Origin: Piper betle | Lineage: Eukaryota; Streptophyta; Magnoliopsida; Piperales; Piperaceae | Direction of reading: 5' to 3' | DNA: 64,000 nucleotides | Assembly: GCA_033002965.1 (NCBI GenBank) | Contig: JAURVB010012964.1 | Location: 186,001 to 250,000, forward strand | In this document: piece after piece, positions 12,995 through 24,239 of the stretch | How positions within the stretch are numbered: position 1 is the stretch's first letter | Layout: every line of letters begins with the position of its first letter | Position numbers and translations under genes: made by a program | The notes under the pieces: model-generated | Told to the model about the DNA's origin: nothing | The model's database searches: none | Seen by the model: the letters and a program-made list of their open reading frames with translations, nothing else

Positions 12995-15217
12995 CCAATA
13001 AAGCTACTATGCGCTGCCTTGTTTGGCGGCGCATAGGCAGCTTATTGAATCCAGGCTGTTGGATCCAAATCCAACGGCCAGGAGTACCCATCCAAACCTA
13101 TCCCTCCACACCCACCTCCCCCAACACCCCCCCCCCCGCTCCCCTATGCGCACCATCTCCAGGCCGTTGGATCCAGATCCAATGGCCTGAAGCACTCCCC
13201 AGCCCCCCCACTCACACTTGCTTCCTCTCGGCCGCGCCTTCTTGCCCTGTCGTACTTTTCCTGGTGCCCTCGACACCCGCCGGCAGCTATAAATGGCTGC
13301 CACCCCCCACCTCAGGGCCACGCCGCCTCTTACTCCCCCACCCGCCACCCCTGCCCTCCCCCTACCCCGTCCCCTGGCCGCCAGCCCCAGGCCTGCCGCC
13401 ACCTGCCCCCCCACACGCTGCCCCCCGCCTTGCCGCTCCCCCACTCCTCCCCCGGCCCCTGCTGTCGCCCCTGCCCCTCCCCTGCCGCCGCCCCCGGCCT
13501 CCAACCCTCGACCTGCGGCCCCTTGCCCCTCCCCCCGCCCCCAGCCTATCGCTATGCCCCCCCCCCCTCCAAGCACCCTGGCCTAATCTGAAACAGGGGA
13601 GGGGGCAAGGGGGTAATATCGTAATAAAAATTTTATTCGGTCAAGACTAATATATTTATTACGAAATAAATTTAAAAAAATATAATAATTTCGTACTAAA
13701 AACTTAACTCGATTATAAATTAAGTCAATATTAAGAAATAAATTTAAAAAAAATAAAATAATTTCGTAATAAAAATTTGACTCGATCCTGAATCGAGTCA
13801 ATTTTAAGAAATAAATTTTTAAAAAATAAAATAATTTTATAATAAAAATTTGATTTGATCCTTAAGAGAACTGAGTCAAGTTTTTATTACATAATTAATT
13901 TTAAATAAATAAAATAATTTTGTAATAAAAATTTGATTCTGTCCTTACACAAGTTAATATTATGAAATAAATTAAAAAAAATAAAAAAATTTTACAATAA
14001 AAAGTTGACTTAATCTCGCCTACGATGGAGTCAATATTATAAAATAAATTAAAAATATAAAATAATTTTATAATAAAAACTTGACTCGAGTCAGGATCAA
14101 TCACATGCGAGAGTGAGTCTAGTTTTTATTTTATAGTTTTGTATTTTTAAACAAAATTAAAAATTAATTTTGTAATATTGACTCAAGCAGGAGCGAGTCA
14201 AGTTTTTATTTTATAATATTTTATTTTTTATTTGACTGGGGAGCTGGAGCTAGTCAAATTTTTATTACGAAATTGCCATCGCCCTCTCCTCCCTTCCGCC
14301 CCCGTTGTTTTTTCGCGCCACCGTCGACGGTGCTGCACATGACGTCAGCGCGCAGTTGTGGTAAAACAGGCGGAGAGGGGGAGGGAAACAGGGCGGCAGG
14401 GGGAGACGACGCGGGGCTGGGGGGGGGTGGCAGGTGGGGGTCAGGGGGCGGCAGGAGGAGAGGGAAGGGGCCTAGGCCAGCAGGGGCAGGGGGCAGTGGG
14501 TGTGGGGGGGCGGGGGGCAAGGTGTGGGTGGTGACAGGGAGGTGGTCGACAAGCGGCGGCATCGGCGGGAGTGAGTCAAAATTTTTTTTTATGTTATTTT
14601 ATTTTAAAATTTTATTTCATAAAATTGACTCGAGTCAGGAGCGAGTCAAGTTTTTATTTTATTATATTTTATTTTTAAAATTTATTTCTTAAATTTGACT
14701 CTAGTTGGGATCGAGTTAAATTTTTATTATGAAATTGCCATCGCTTCTTCCTTCCCGGTGTGTTTTGTCACGCCACTGCCGGTGGTGATGCAGGTGACGT
14801 CGGCGTGGAGTGGCTAGGGCAGCAGACGACAGGGAGGAGCTCGGTCGACGGGCTGGGTGGCGGCAGGGGTGGGGGCGAAACGGGCGGCCGAGGAAGGTGG
14901 TGAAAACAAGGCAGGGGCGGGCGGGGCTGCACGGGGGTGGGCTGAAACAGGCAGCGGGGGGCGGGGAACCGGGCGGGGCTGGGGGAACATAGGGCAGGTG
15001 GGGGGAGGGCTGTGGGCAGGGGGTGGGCGGGGGCGAGGCGGCATAAGGGGTGGTGGCAAAGGGGGTAGGGTGAAACAGGGCAGGTGGGGTGGAAGGCTGC
15101 TGGCGGGGGCGCGGCGGCGGTGGCAAGGGCAGTGGGGGAGGGAAATTCTGTGGAAAGAATGGTGGCACCAAAATGCACGCTGCATATGCGCTGCCAAATA
15201 TGGCAGTGCATAGTAGA

Positions 15218-15285
<68 letters not shown>
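12958..15285. repeat. Fold-back unit I of the GC-rich/TA cluster
   Basis: Reading left to right: a TA tract (12958-12994); a hairpin built on TATGCGCTGCC and its near complement (about 13005-13045); two GTTGGATCC-type hairpins (about 13058-13190); a C-rich arm to about 13590; an AT-rich array of GACTCGAGTC-like repeats (13600-14270); a G-rich arm (14275-14575); more array; a second G-rich arm (14760-15170); a hairpin again based on TGCGCTGCC (about 15187-15213); and a TG/TA tract (15218-15285). C-rich and G-rich arms are inverted relative to each other. Long proline/arginine and tyrosine/isoleucine frames across it are composition artefacts. The TA flanks recall Micron-type elements that insert in TA microsatellites. 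Confidence 0.65.
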
Positions 15286-15288
<3 letters not shown>

Positions 15289-16434
15289 GAAAAAGATTCT
15301 GTGCTTGAGCACAAGCAAGCTGCCTGTGCTCGAATTTGTTTCCAGTAGTTGGATCGCGATCCAACGGCTGGAAATCATTCTCCCATCCTTCCCCCTCCTC
15401 TCCTCTCCCCGAGTCCCTTCCCGGCGCCCCTTGCAACGCCCCCTCGCCCCCGTCACGCTCCCCCCGCGGGTTGATTCCTGCGCCAAAATCGCGCCAAAAT
15501 TATTTTATCTTTTTAAAATTCATTTCGTTATATTGACTCGAGTCGGGATCGAGTCAAGTTTTTATTACGAAAGATAAAATAATTTTGTAATAAAAACTTG
15601 AGTCGATCATGACTCGAGTCAATTTTATGAAATAAAATTTAAAAAATAAAATAATTTCATAATAAAAACTTGACTCGATCCTCATTTGAGTCAATTTTAT
15701 GAAATTATTTTTTAAAAAATAATTTATTTCATAAAGTTGATTTAAGTTTAGAGTGAGTCAAATTTTTATTACATAATTACTTTATTTTTTAAAAAAATTT
15801 TATTTTATACTATTAACTCGAGTAGGGATCGGCCAAATTTTATTACAAAATTATTACATCTTTTTTTAAATTTGACTTGTATTGGGAGTGAATCAAGTTT
15901 TTATTACAAAATTGCCATGGACTGTTTTCTCCTCTATTTTCTCCCCTGTTTCTTCCCCCTCCCCCCTCTATTTTGCCACACGACCCACCGCCGGCGACCT
16001 TGTCGTGGGGCAGGGCCTTGGCGCTGCTGGGGGGATGCAAGAAGGGGGCGCCCGGGGGCGGGGGGGTAGATGTGGAGGGGCCTGCGTCTGCCGCCGTGGG
16101 CCGGGGAGGGGGAGTGGGCCGAAGGCTAGATGCCCGGTGGTGGCCGGGAGGGGAGGGGGAACTGCAGCTTTGGGCGAGGGCAAGGAGGCGCCGTGGCGCG
16201 GCTAGGGGTGGGGGCAGTGGTTGATGGGTGCGCGGCTGCAGCTGCAGCAGGGGCGCGGTCGGGGGGGGGGGGGGGGTGGGGGGGGTGGCGGACGCGTGGG
16301 ACAGCGGCGCGGGAATCAACCTGTGCGGGGAGCGCGGCCGAGGCGAGGGGGAGTTGCAAGGGGCGCCGGGAAGGGACTCGGGAGAGGAGAGGAGGGGGAA
16401 GGGAGGGAGAATTATTTCCAATATCATTTTCCTC

Positions 16435-16512
<78 letters not shown>
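15218..16512. repeat. Fold-back unit II of the GC-rich/TA cluster
   Basis: It shares its left TG/TA tract (15218-15285) with unit I. It then has a hairpin around TGTGCTTGAGCACA (about 15298-15320), a GATCGCGATC hairpin (about 15347-15372), a short C-rich arm to 15480, an AT-rich array with several GACTCGAGTC palindromes (15490-15910), and a G-rich arm (15940-16420) ending in TTCCTCGTGTGTG and a TA tract (16434-16512). The G-rich arm is a diverged direct copy of the one in unit III (18350-18955). Confidence 0.65.
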
Positions 16513-16516
<4 letters not shown>

Positions 16517-18946
16517 AAAGGGAGTCTGTGCTTGAGCACAGACTCCCTACCTGTGCTTAAATGTGTTTCCAGCCGTTGGATCGCGATCCAACGGCTGGAA
16601 ATCATTCCCTTCCTCTCCCCTCCTTTCCCCCTCCTCTCCTCTCCCGGAGTCCCTTCCCGGCAGCCCTTGCAACGCCCCCCTCGGCCCCGCCGTGCTCCCC
16701 GCGCATTCCCGCGCAGCTGCCCCGCTCGTCCGCCACCCACCCGCCCGGCCGCGACCCCGGCCGCAGCTGCCGGAAATCATTCCCCCTCCCTTCCCCCTCC
16801 TCTCCTCTCCCCGAGTTCCTTCCCGACGCCCCTTGCAACGCCCCCCTCTCCCCCGCCGCGCTCCCCGCGCCGCGCCCCGCGCCGCTGCCCCCGCCCAGCC
16901 GCGCCGCTACCCCGCGCGTCCGCCACCCCCCGCCCAGCCGCGCCCCCGGCCGCAGCTGCAGCCGCGCACCCGCCAGCCGCTGCCCCCACCCCCTGGCCGC
17001 GCCGCGCGCCTCCCTGCCCTCTCCCAAAGCTGGAGCTCCCCCTCCCCATTCCGGCCGCCGTCGGGCGTCTACCCTCCGGCCCACTCCCCCTCCCCGGCCC
17101 CCGGCGGCAGACGCAGGCCCCCCGCGTCTACCCCCGGGCGCCCCCTTGCATCCCCCCGGCAGCGCCAAGGCCCCGCCCACCACCCCCCCCCACGGCCGCA
17201 GATGCGGCCCCCACCCCCTGTGGACGGCGGCGAGGTCGCCGGCGGTGGGTCGCGTGGCAAAACAGAGGGGCACGGCGGAAGAAACGGCGGAAGAAACAGA
17301 GGAGAAAACAGAGGAGCGGTGAATGGCAATTTCGTAATAAAAACTTGACTCGTTCCCGACTCGAGTCAATATTACGAAATGAATTTTAAAAATAAAGTAA
17401 TTTCGTAATAAAAATTTGACTCGCTCTAAACTTAAATCAATTTTATGAAATAACTTATTTTTTAAAAAAATAATTTCATAAAATTGACTCGAGTGAGGAT
17501 CGAGTCAAGTTTTTATTATGAAATTATTTTATTTTTTTAAATTTTATTTCATAAAATTGACTCGAGTCAGGATCGACTCAAGGTTTTATTACAAAATTAT
17601 CTAATCTTTTTAAAATTCATTGCGTAATATTGACTCGAGTCGGGATCGAGTCAAGTTTTTATTACAAAATCTTTCGTAATAAAAACTTGACTCGGTCCCG
17701 ACTCGAGTCAATATTACGAAATGAATTTTAAAAAGATAAAATAATTTTATAATAAAAACTTGACTCGTTCCCGACTCGAGTCAATATTACGAAATGAATT
17801 TTAAAAAATAAAGTAATTTCGTAATAAAAATTTGACTCGCTCTAAACTTAAATCAATTTTATGAAATAACTTATTTTTAAAAAATAATTTCATAAAATTG
17901 ACTCGAGTGAGGATCGAGTCAAGTTTTTATTATAAAATTATTTTATCTTTTTAAAATTCATTTCGTAATATTGACTCGAGTCGGGACCGAGTCAAGTTTT
18001 TATTACGAAAGATTTTGTAATAAAAACTTGACTCGATCCCGACTCGAGTCAATATTACGCAATGAATTTTAAAAAGATTAGATAATTTTGTAATAAAACC
18101 TTGAGTCGATCCTGACTCGAGTCAATTTTATGAAATAAAATTTAAAAAAATAAAATAATTTCATAATAAAAACTTGACTCGATCCTCACTCGAGTCAATT
18201 TTATGAAATTATTTTTTTAAAAAATAAGTTATTTCATAAAATTGATTTAAGTTTAGAGCGAGTCAAATTTTTATTACGAAATTACTTTATTTTTAAAATT
18301 CATTTCGTAATATTGACTCGAGTCGGGAACGAGTCAAGTTTTTATTACGAAATTGCCATTCACCGCTCCTCTGTTTTCTCCTCTGTTTCTTCCGCCGTTT
18401 CTTCCGCCGTGCCCCTCTGTTTTGCCACGCGACCCACCGCCGGCGACCTCGCCGCCGTCCACAGGGGGTGGGGGCCGCATCTGCGGCCGTGGGGGGGGGG
18501 GGGTGGGCGGGGCCTTGGCGCTGCCGGGGGGATGCAAGGGGGCGCCCGGGGGGTAGACGCGGGGGGCCTGCGTCTGCCGCCGGGGGCCGGGGAGGGGGGA
18601 GTGGGCCGGAGGGTAGACGCCCGACGGCGGCCGGAATGGGGAGGGGGGAGCTCCAGCTTTGGGAGAGGGCAGGGAGGCGCCGCGGCGCGGCCAGGGGTGG
18701 GGGCAGCGGCTGGCGGGTGCGCGGCTGCAGCTGCGGCCGGGGCGCGGCTGGGCGGGGGGTGGCGGACGCGCGGGGTAGCGGCGCGGCTGGGCGGGGGGCA
18801 GCGGCGCGGGCGCGGCGCGGGGAGCGCGGCGGGGGAGAGGGGGGCGTTGCAAGGGGCGCCGGGAAGGGACTCGGGAGAGGAGAGGAGGGGGAAGGGAGGG
18901 AGAATTATTTCCAGACAGCTTGCCTCTGCTCAGTATCATTTTCCTC

Positions 18947-18991
<45 letters not shown>
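16434..18991. repeat. Fold-back unit III: large inverted repeat
   Basis: Between TA tracts 16434-16512 and 18947-18991 lie a GGGAGTCTGTGCT hairpin (about 16521-16548), a perfect palindrome around GGATCGCGATCC (about 16570-16599), a C-rich arm (16600-17330), an AT array (17330-18350) and a G-rich arm (18352-18945). Positions pair as x + y = 35682. From at least 17318-17672 against 18010-18364 the two arms match without an indel wherever I checked, and the pairing continues with small indels to about 16772/18910. The central 17764-17925 is a further direct copy of 17351-17517. Confidence 0.75.
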
Positions 18992-18994
<3 letters not shown>

Positions 18995-19158
18995 CATATG
19001 GACAAATTTTAGTAAAACAATTTTTTTGATTTTTATAAATAAGTCAAATTTAGTGCCTCTCTCCTTAACGGTATATCCCAATTTTTCCAATTACTACCGG
19101 TGATGGTGAAAATCGTTACCCGTGGGTGGTTGATGATCAATGTTTTTTATTTCAAAAA
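18955..19158 (+). promoter_or_regulatory. Short upstream region of the PPR gene
   Basis: The TA tract of the fold-back cluster ends at 18991, and only about 167 bases separate it from the PPR start codon at 19159. A TATAAAT lies at 19034-19040, about 120 bases before the ATG, and is the best TATA-box candidate. Everything further upstream is repeat. Confidence 0.45.
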
Positions 19159-20646
19159 ATGGTTGGATCAAACCCCAACATTCTGAACCTCTTGCCCAAA
19201 CTGGTGAAGATCCCACCCACTCAAGCCCTCTACCTTTTATGCTCGTCGAATTTCACCCCTACAAGCTCCAGTCACGCAGAAATCCCTCTTTGGTGCTTCC
19301 AGCATTTGATCGAAACCGGGGTCCCATCCCCTCTGAACGCATTCAACACCATCCTCAACCAGCTCCTGAAATGTGGCCTCTTCAGCAACGCACACCAACT
19401 GTTTGACGAATGGCGGGGCAGACTTGAATATGACCATTACGCTTATGGGATCATGATAAGGGGCTGCTGTGAGTTTGGTGATATGGTGAAGGCTTTTGAG
19501 CTCTTCCATGAGTTGAAACACCGCGAATCCGAATTCGGGCATGCCCCAAATTTGGTTGTGTATACCACCCTGATCCATGGCTGCTGTAAGATTGGTGACC
19601 TTGAGGTGGCCAAGAAGTTGTTTGATGAGATGAAGGCGCGGAATTTGGTGGCCAATCAGTTCACTTACACCGTGCTGATCAATGGCTGCTTCAGCAAGGG
19701 GTTCAAGAAAGTTGGTTTTGAGTTGTACAATGAGATGTGGAGCAAAGGGATTCTTCCCAATGTGTATACCTACAATGCGATTATCGCAGAGTGCTGTAAA
19801 GATGGAGATTTGCAGAGGGCGTTTAAGTTGGTTGATGAGATGGGAGAGTATGGAGTTGTTTGTAATTCTGTGACATACAATATACTGATCAGGGGGTTGT
19901 GCCAGTGTGGGAAGCTTGTGCAAGCAGAGAAGCTAGTGAAACAGATGAGAAGAGCTCGGCAGAGTCCGAATACTGTGACCTTTAATACATTGATTGGGGG
20001 GTTTTGTAAAGCTGGCTTGGTGGACAAATCCATGAAATTGTTCCATCAGATGAAGGCAAGTGGTCATATCCCTTCTTTGATTACTTATAATGCTCTTATT
20101 GATGGTTTTGCTAGGGGTGGTAAGTTGAATGAAACAGCTTCACTCTTGAAAGATATGGAGAGGAGAGAGATCACACCTTCTAGGGTGACTTACACTATTC
20201 TCATTAGGGCTTTCATCAGAGAAAATGATTTGGAGAGAGCTTTTGAACTGTGTTCTTCCATGGAAAGATTAGGGGTTACTCCTGATGTTTACACATATGG
20301 GGTTCTGATTCATGGGCTTTGTTTAGGAGGTAGAATGAAGGATGCCATGAAAATATTCAATGCAATGACCGAGAAGAAAGTGAAGCCAAATGATGTGATA
20401 TACAATACATTAATCAATGGCTATTGTAGAGAAGGAAGCTCTTTCAGAGCTTTGCGGTTGTTGGAGGAGATGGTGGCAAAGGAGATGATTCCCAATGAAG
20501 CAAGTTACAAGCTGACAACTGACCTTCTTCAGAAGGACGGTAAGTCGCTGGAGGCAGAGCATCTGCTGCGTGAAATGGCAACGATAGGTATGCATGCTTG
20601 TAGTTCATTTGATCGCAATGATGCTCAAGTCTCGCTGGCAACTTAA
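19159..20646 (+). CDS. ABO8: P-class pentatricopeptide repeat protein, At4g11690 (ABO8)-like
   Basis: Single-exon gene of 495 residues. The in-frame codons upstream back to a stop at 19066-19068 contain no ATG, so the start at 19159 (MVGSNPN) is the first usable one. About twelve 35-residue PPR motifs can be counted by their TYN.LI.G-type helices (for instance TYTVLING, TYNAIIAE, TYNILIRG, TFNTLIGG, TYNALIDG, TYTILIRA, TYGVLIHG, IYNTLING), with no E or DYW tail, so it is P class. Such proteins bind organellar RNA for splicing, stability or translation. The later repeats resemble, from memory, Arabidopsis At4g11690/ABO8, which acts in mitochondrial nad4 intron splicing; orthology is an inference. 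Its 3' end converges on the MLO gene with 235 bases between. Confidence 0.9.
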   Translation: MVGSNPNILNLLPKLVKIPPTQALYLLCSSNFTPTSSSHAEIPLWCFQHLIETGVPSPLNAFNTILNQLLKCGLFSNAHQLFDEWRGRLEYDHYAYGIMIRGCCEFGDMVKAFELFHELKHRESEFGHAPNLVVYTTLIHGCCKIGDLEVAKKLFDEMKARNLVANQFTYTVLINGCFSKGFKKVGFELYNEMWSKGILPNVYTYNAIIAECCKDGDLQRAFKLVDEMGEYGVVCNSVTYNILIRGLCQCGKLVQAEKLVKQMRRARQSPNTVTFNTLIGGFCKAGLVDKSMKLFHQMKASGHIPSLITYNALIDGFARGGKLNETASLLKDMERREITPSRVTYTILIRAFIRENDLERAFELCSSMERLGVTPDVYTYGVLIHGLCLGGRMKDAMKIFNAMTEKKVKPNDVIYNTLINGYCREGSSFRALRLLEEMVAKEMIPNEASYKLTTDLLQKDGKSLEAEHLLREMATIGMHACSSFDRNDAQVSLAT

Positions 20647-20881
20647 ATACCAAAAATGTATAGATTTGGCTGATATTTGTTAGCTGAGATTGTGTTATCA
20701 ACTCATTTGGATATCGTAGTTGGAGGACATATTTGGTGCTATAACATGTATTTTTTAGATTCTACTTATTGAGGAAATTTGCTACCGAATGGTCAAAATA
20801 TGAAGTTGGCATTATGATGAGTGAACTATACAGAAAAATGGATGGACGCAATAATACTGTTCATGTTCTACTGCAACATTA

Positions 20882-23800
20882 CTAGCCAAAGGAGATTTCT
20901 CTGTCGTAGTTCTTTTTCATGCTGGATTTCTTTTGTATTGGAGCTTCTTCTTCTTCCTCAATCTCAACAGCTAGGATATTAGATTCCGCCACTGACGTGG
21001 TGGAATTTATGCTATCTGGTACTTGCCTACCTTGTAACTCAGCTAGATTTACGGGCATGGGCTTTGGGGAAGGGCTGGTAATTGTGGATTTGTTCATTTC
21101 AAGATTTCTTTTGGCTGCGGTATGCCAATTTTGCAGACCTTGAGCTACCACGTCCGTGAATACCATCTTTCTCATAGACGAGCCCATCTGATGCATAAAC
21201 ATTACAGGTTAGTAGCAGACAAATGCTTCTTCCTTACTTGTTACTCGGGAGAGATTATACTTCTCACCTATTCCATGCTTATAATAAGAAACAAAATAAG
21301 GCTTAGTTAATGTTTATTAAGTGTGTTTTTGCAGGTGAAAATGTTTCATATTACTTGTACTACCTGTGTAACTAAGCCATAAAGGGGAAGAGTCACGTAG
21401 CCAACAAGGAGCTGAACCAGCAACCCTGTGGCAAGCCTGATAGCTATGTCCTCTGTTTCTTTGTGGAAGCAAGATCTCAGCCCAAACTTGTACTGTGGTC
21501 ATCATGGTAATATTTACATCAAATGTCTGTTAAATAACCATTTGAGAGGTAACTCTCTCAGCAACATCATCAGCCAAATGTCCTTAGTTTTAAGGTTATA
21601 GGTTGATGAAGTTGTTTTCATGTTGCATGAAAAAAGCTGTTTGCTTAGGCATTTTTTTAAGCAAAACGTTGTAATTTTCATAGAAGATCTTACCCATGTC
21701 CAGGAGAAAAATGCCAGTTGGAAAGAATTCTGTAGGATTTCCCAAGAGTTTTGCACAAGAAGGTTAATTAAAGTACTTAACTTTCATATTGGTATTGACG
21801 GGAAGATATTCAGGTACAAGGATCCAACCTGGAACAGGATGAAATGGATGAGATGTACAAGCAAGCGAGGCCTGCCAAACCAGAACAAGCTGTCTTTGGG
21901 ATGAACAAGCAGCGTGCCTTTGACTACAACTGCCTTATTGCGGCTCTCCAAGCACATTTTTGTTATGATCACTTGAAGCTTTGTTCCAACAATCAAAGCC
22001 ATCTGCATATGAGTTCTTGCATTTCAATCTTACTATTATCGGCAAAATCAAATGGAGGAGTTTGAGATTGGACATACAATGAGAGGAATGAAGGGTAGCC
22101 AGTAGTAGTTATGGAATCCTGTGGAATCAGGGAGAAAAGATCTCAGCATCATAGAAGAAGAGGATAGCAGCTATTTAAGAAAAGAGGGATAAATTGTTTT
22201 CTTACTATGAGCATTCAGCAAGATGAATGTCACGGAAAATATCCATATCCACAAACTGCAGAAATAGAAAAACAAAGAGATTGAAGTTACTGGTTTAAAG
22301 TTCATTCTCGGATTTGTCACTTTTTCATTAAGATGTTGATCGTCATATGTCTGTGTGATACAGCTAAGCAAGTTGGGCGTTGCAGCACATAAGTGATGAT
22401 ATATTGAGTTGAAGTGTTATTATAAGCAAGAAGATCTAATCTTCTAATTGCTTGTGCGCTTAGAGTTAAATTTTTACTGCTCTGAAACACCATTCCTATG
22501 GATGATTTTTGTTGTTTGTCATAAAGAAAAACCTATTATGCCTTCATTTTTCAGTTGTTTTATTGTGTGTATATATATGTTGTGATGAAATACCTGATTC
22601 CTACCACAACAGAGAAGTCTTCATCAAGGGCCCTTCTGAGGAAATTCTGGAAATCAAACTTGCTGGCTTCATTGAAATGTGCCTGGTCCAGCATTGAAGT
22701 AAAACCATGTCATTGTCTAAAGAAGGCGGCAGGCAAAAAGATGTATATAGCTCACAGTGATGAATCCATGGCGGAGGACAAAGTAGTCTGTCTTGGATAC
22801 AGAACCAGTAAACTGCCGAAAAAACAAGCCTGCATATATCAGAAGTAACAAGTAATGTTGGGAAGATTTAGTAAATTTTGGAATGGTTGAAGGAAATTGA
22901 AGCTCACAGGCCAAATAAGCAATGGATGCTCGCTCCAGAATCTCAAATGCCGCTTCCCAAATGATGTTTGGTGAGTAAGTGTGAACCTCCTAGGATCTGC
23001 ATGAATTACCCATGCATTGTTTATTCTTAATGCTATATATTTGAACCTATCAGGCTCTTTATGATCGTTTCAAGTAGTATGTGAATTCACCCAGAAAATG
23101 AAATTGCATAATTTCTGTGATATTGAGTTTTGTAAATTAAAGTCCAGTGTAACCAAGGTTAATTGTATCTTACCATAGGAGAACTGGTATTCTACGCTTC
23201 TTGTTTCTGCTTCCCATGCTTGCCACTTCCTCATCTGATATTGGGATACAGATGTTTTACATGTTAGTTCTTAGATGAACAGAATTGTAGAAAGAATAAT
23301 GTTGTCGATTCTTCAAGTTTGATCAATCACCTTAGCTATGCCAAGACCCATGGTCAGAATGCAAGAGAGGGCATGAGAGAGCGCCATCACAAAGATCAAC
23401 ATCTGCAGCTGATTGATTCCAGCCCTTGAAACTAGAGATATCTTCCCCTGACAAAAATTAAAAGGCAACAATATTAGCCGAGTCTTCTCATTGTATTTGT
23501 TGATTCAAAGCAATCAAAACTTGTGATTGAAGATTTATTTTTCACCTTCACTACACAGGAACGCTCCTCAGGAATACCATGAGGAAGAGTGTTATTGCTG
23601 CATGGAAGCAAGGAATATCCCATGTTCTTGGGTATGCATATTTTTGAAATTGGTTGCTCAGCAACCGTGAGCAGTAGAGATATAAATCCCAGCAACATCA
23701 ACTCTGCCTCCTCAGACCAAAAGAAAAATAGATAAAGACATTGTAATCAGACAACTCAAATATGGTATAACTTGACCAATCAACGCAATTTCAAAGTGTA

Positions 23801-24220
23801 GAAAAACCCAATTGCAGCTCACAAAAATTTCTCACCGGATTTGATCTTGTAGAGAGCTTGATCAAGTGACTTCCTCTTCTTCCTCTCCACAAACTGCAGC
23901 CAGAAGTAAAATGCAGAAGATGATATACAAGTTTTGCCTCATTATACCTTCTTTCAAAATGAATGGCTTCATAACATGGTTTTGTGTTACCAATTTAAAT
24001 GTAAAAGCAACAACATGGTCAGGCAATATTATTTGCCGACTGCCCGTCTAGTTGGAATAAAGTGCAGATGACAATAAAAATGATTTAGCATGTCTATTAC
24101 CCTAATGAGAAGATGGAGGGCATGCTCCATGAAAATGGAAATAGTTATAAGGACTGAGCAGACAGCTGCAACTGCCCATGTCGGCGTCTCCAGCAGCGAG
24201 CCGGCCTTGGTGTCGACCAT
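20882..24220 (-). CDS. MLO-like seven-transmembrane protein (apparent frameshift in exon 7)
   Basis: Exons, 5' to 3' on the minus strand: 24220-24101, 23893-23836, 23703-23546, 23447-23331, 23234-23174, 22996-22908, 22829-22756, 22682-22594, 22255-22206, 22118-22078, 22002-21829, 21729-21694, 21492-21364, 21187-20882; about 500 residues. Family landmarks: ETPTWAVA at the start of TM1, [67 protein letters not shown], and [15 protein letters not shown] before the calmodulin-binding stretch. MLO proteins are plasma-membrane, calmodulin-binding calcium-channel-like proteins in defence or reproduction; I cannot assign the clade. Exon 7 must encode CFFRQF but a run of six T is one short, shifting the frame (near 22816-22821). 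It is a homopolymer, so an assembly error is possible; an alternative acceptor (CGGCAG) would restore frame and lose about six residues. The upstream candidate ATG is chosen because the frame upstream begins with TTG only. A TATA-like word lies near 24335. Confidence 0.88.
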
Positions 24221-24239
24221 CGCCGGAGAGCACTCCAAT

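Noticed and set aside
12940..18992. Many long frames rich in proline, arginine, glycine or tyrosine-isoleucine
   Set aside because: They arise from C-rich or G-rich strands and TA tracts, overlap on both strands, and match no protein family.
19126..19158. Upstream extension of the PPR frame
   Set aside because: It begins with GTG, not ATG; the first in-frame ATG is 19159.
24221..24238. Six extra residues at the MLO N-terminus
   Set aside because: The frame starts with TTG there; the ATG at 24220 fits the family start.
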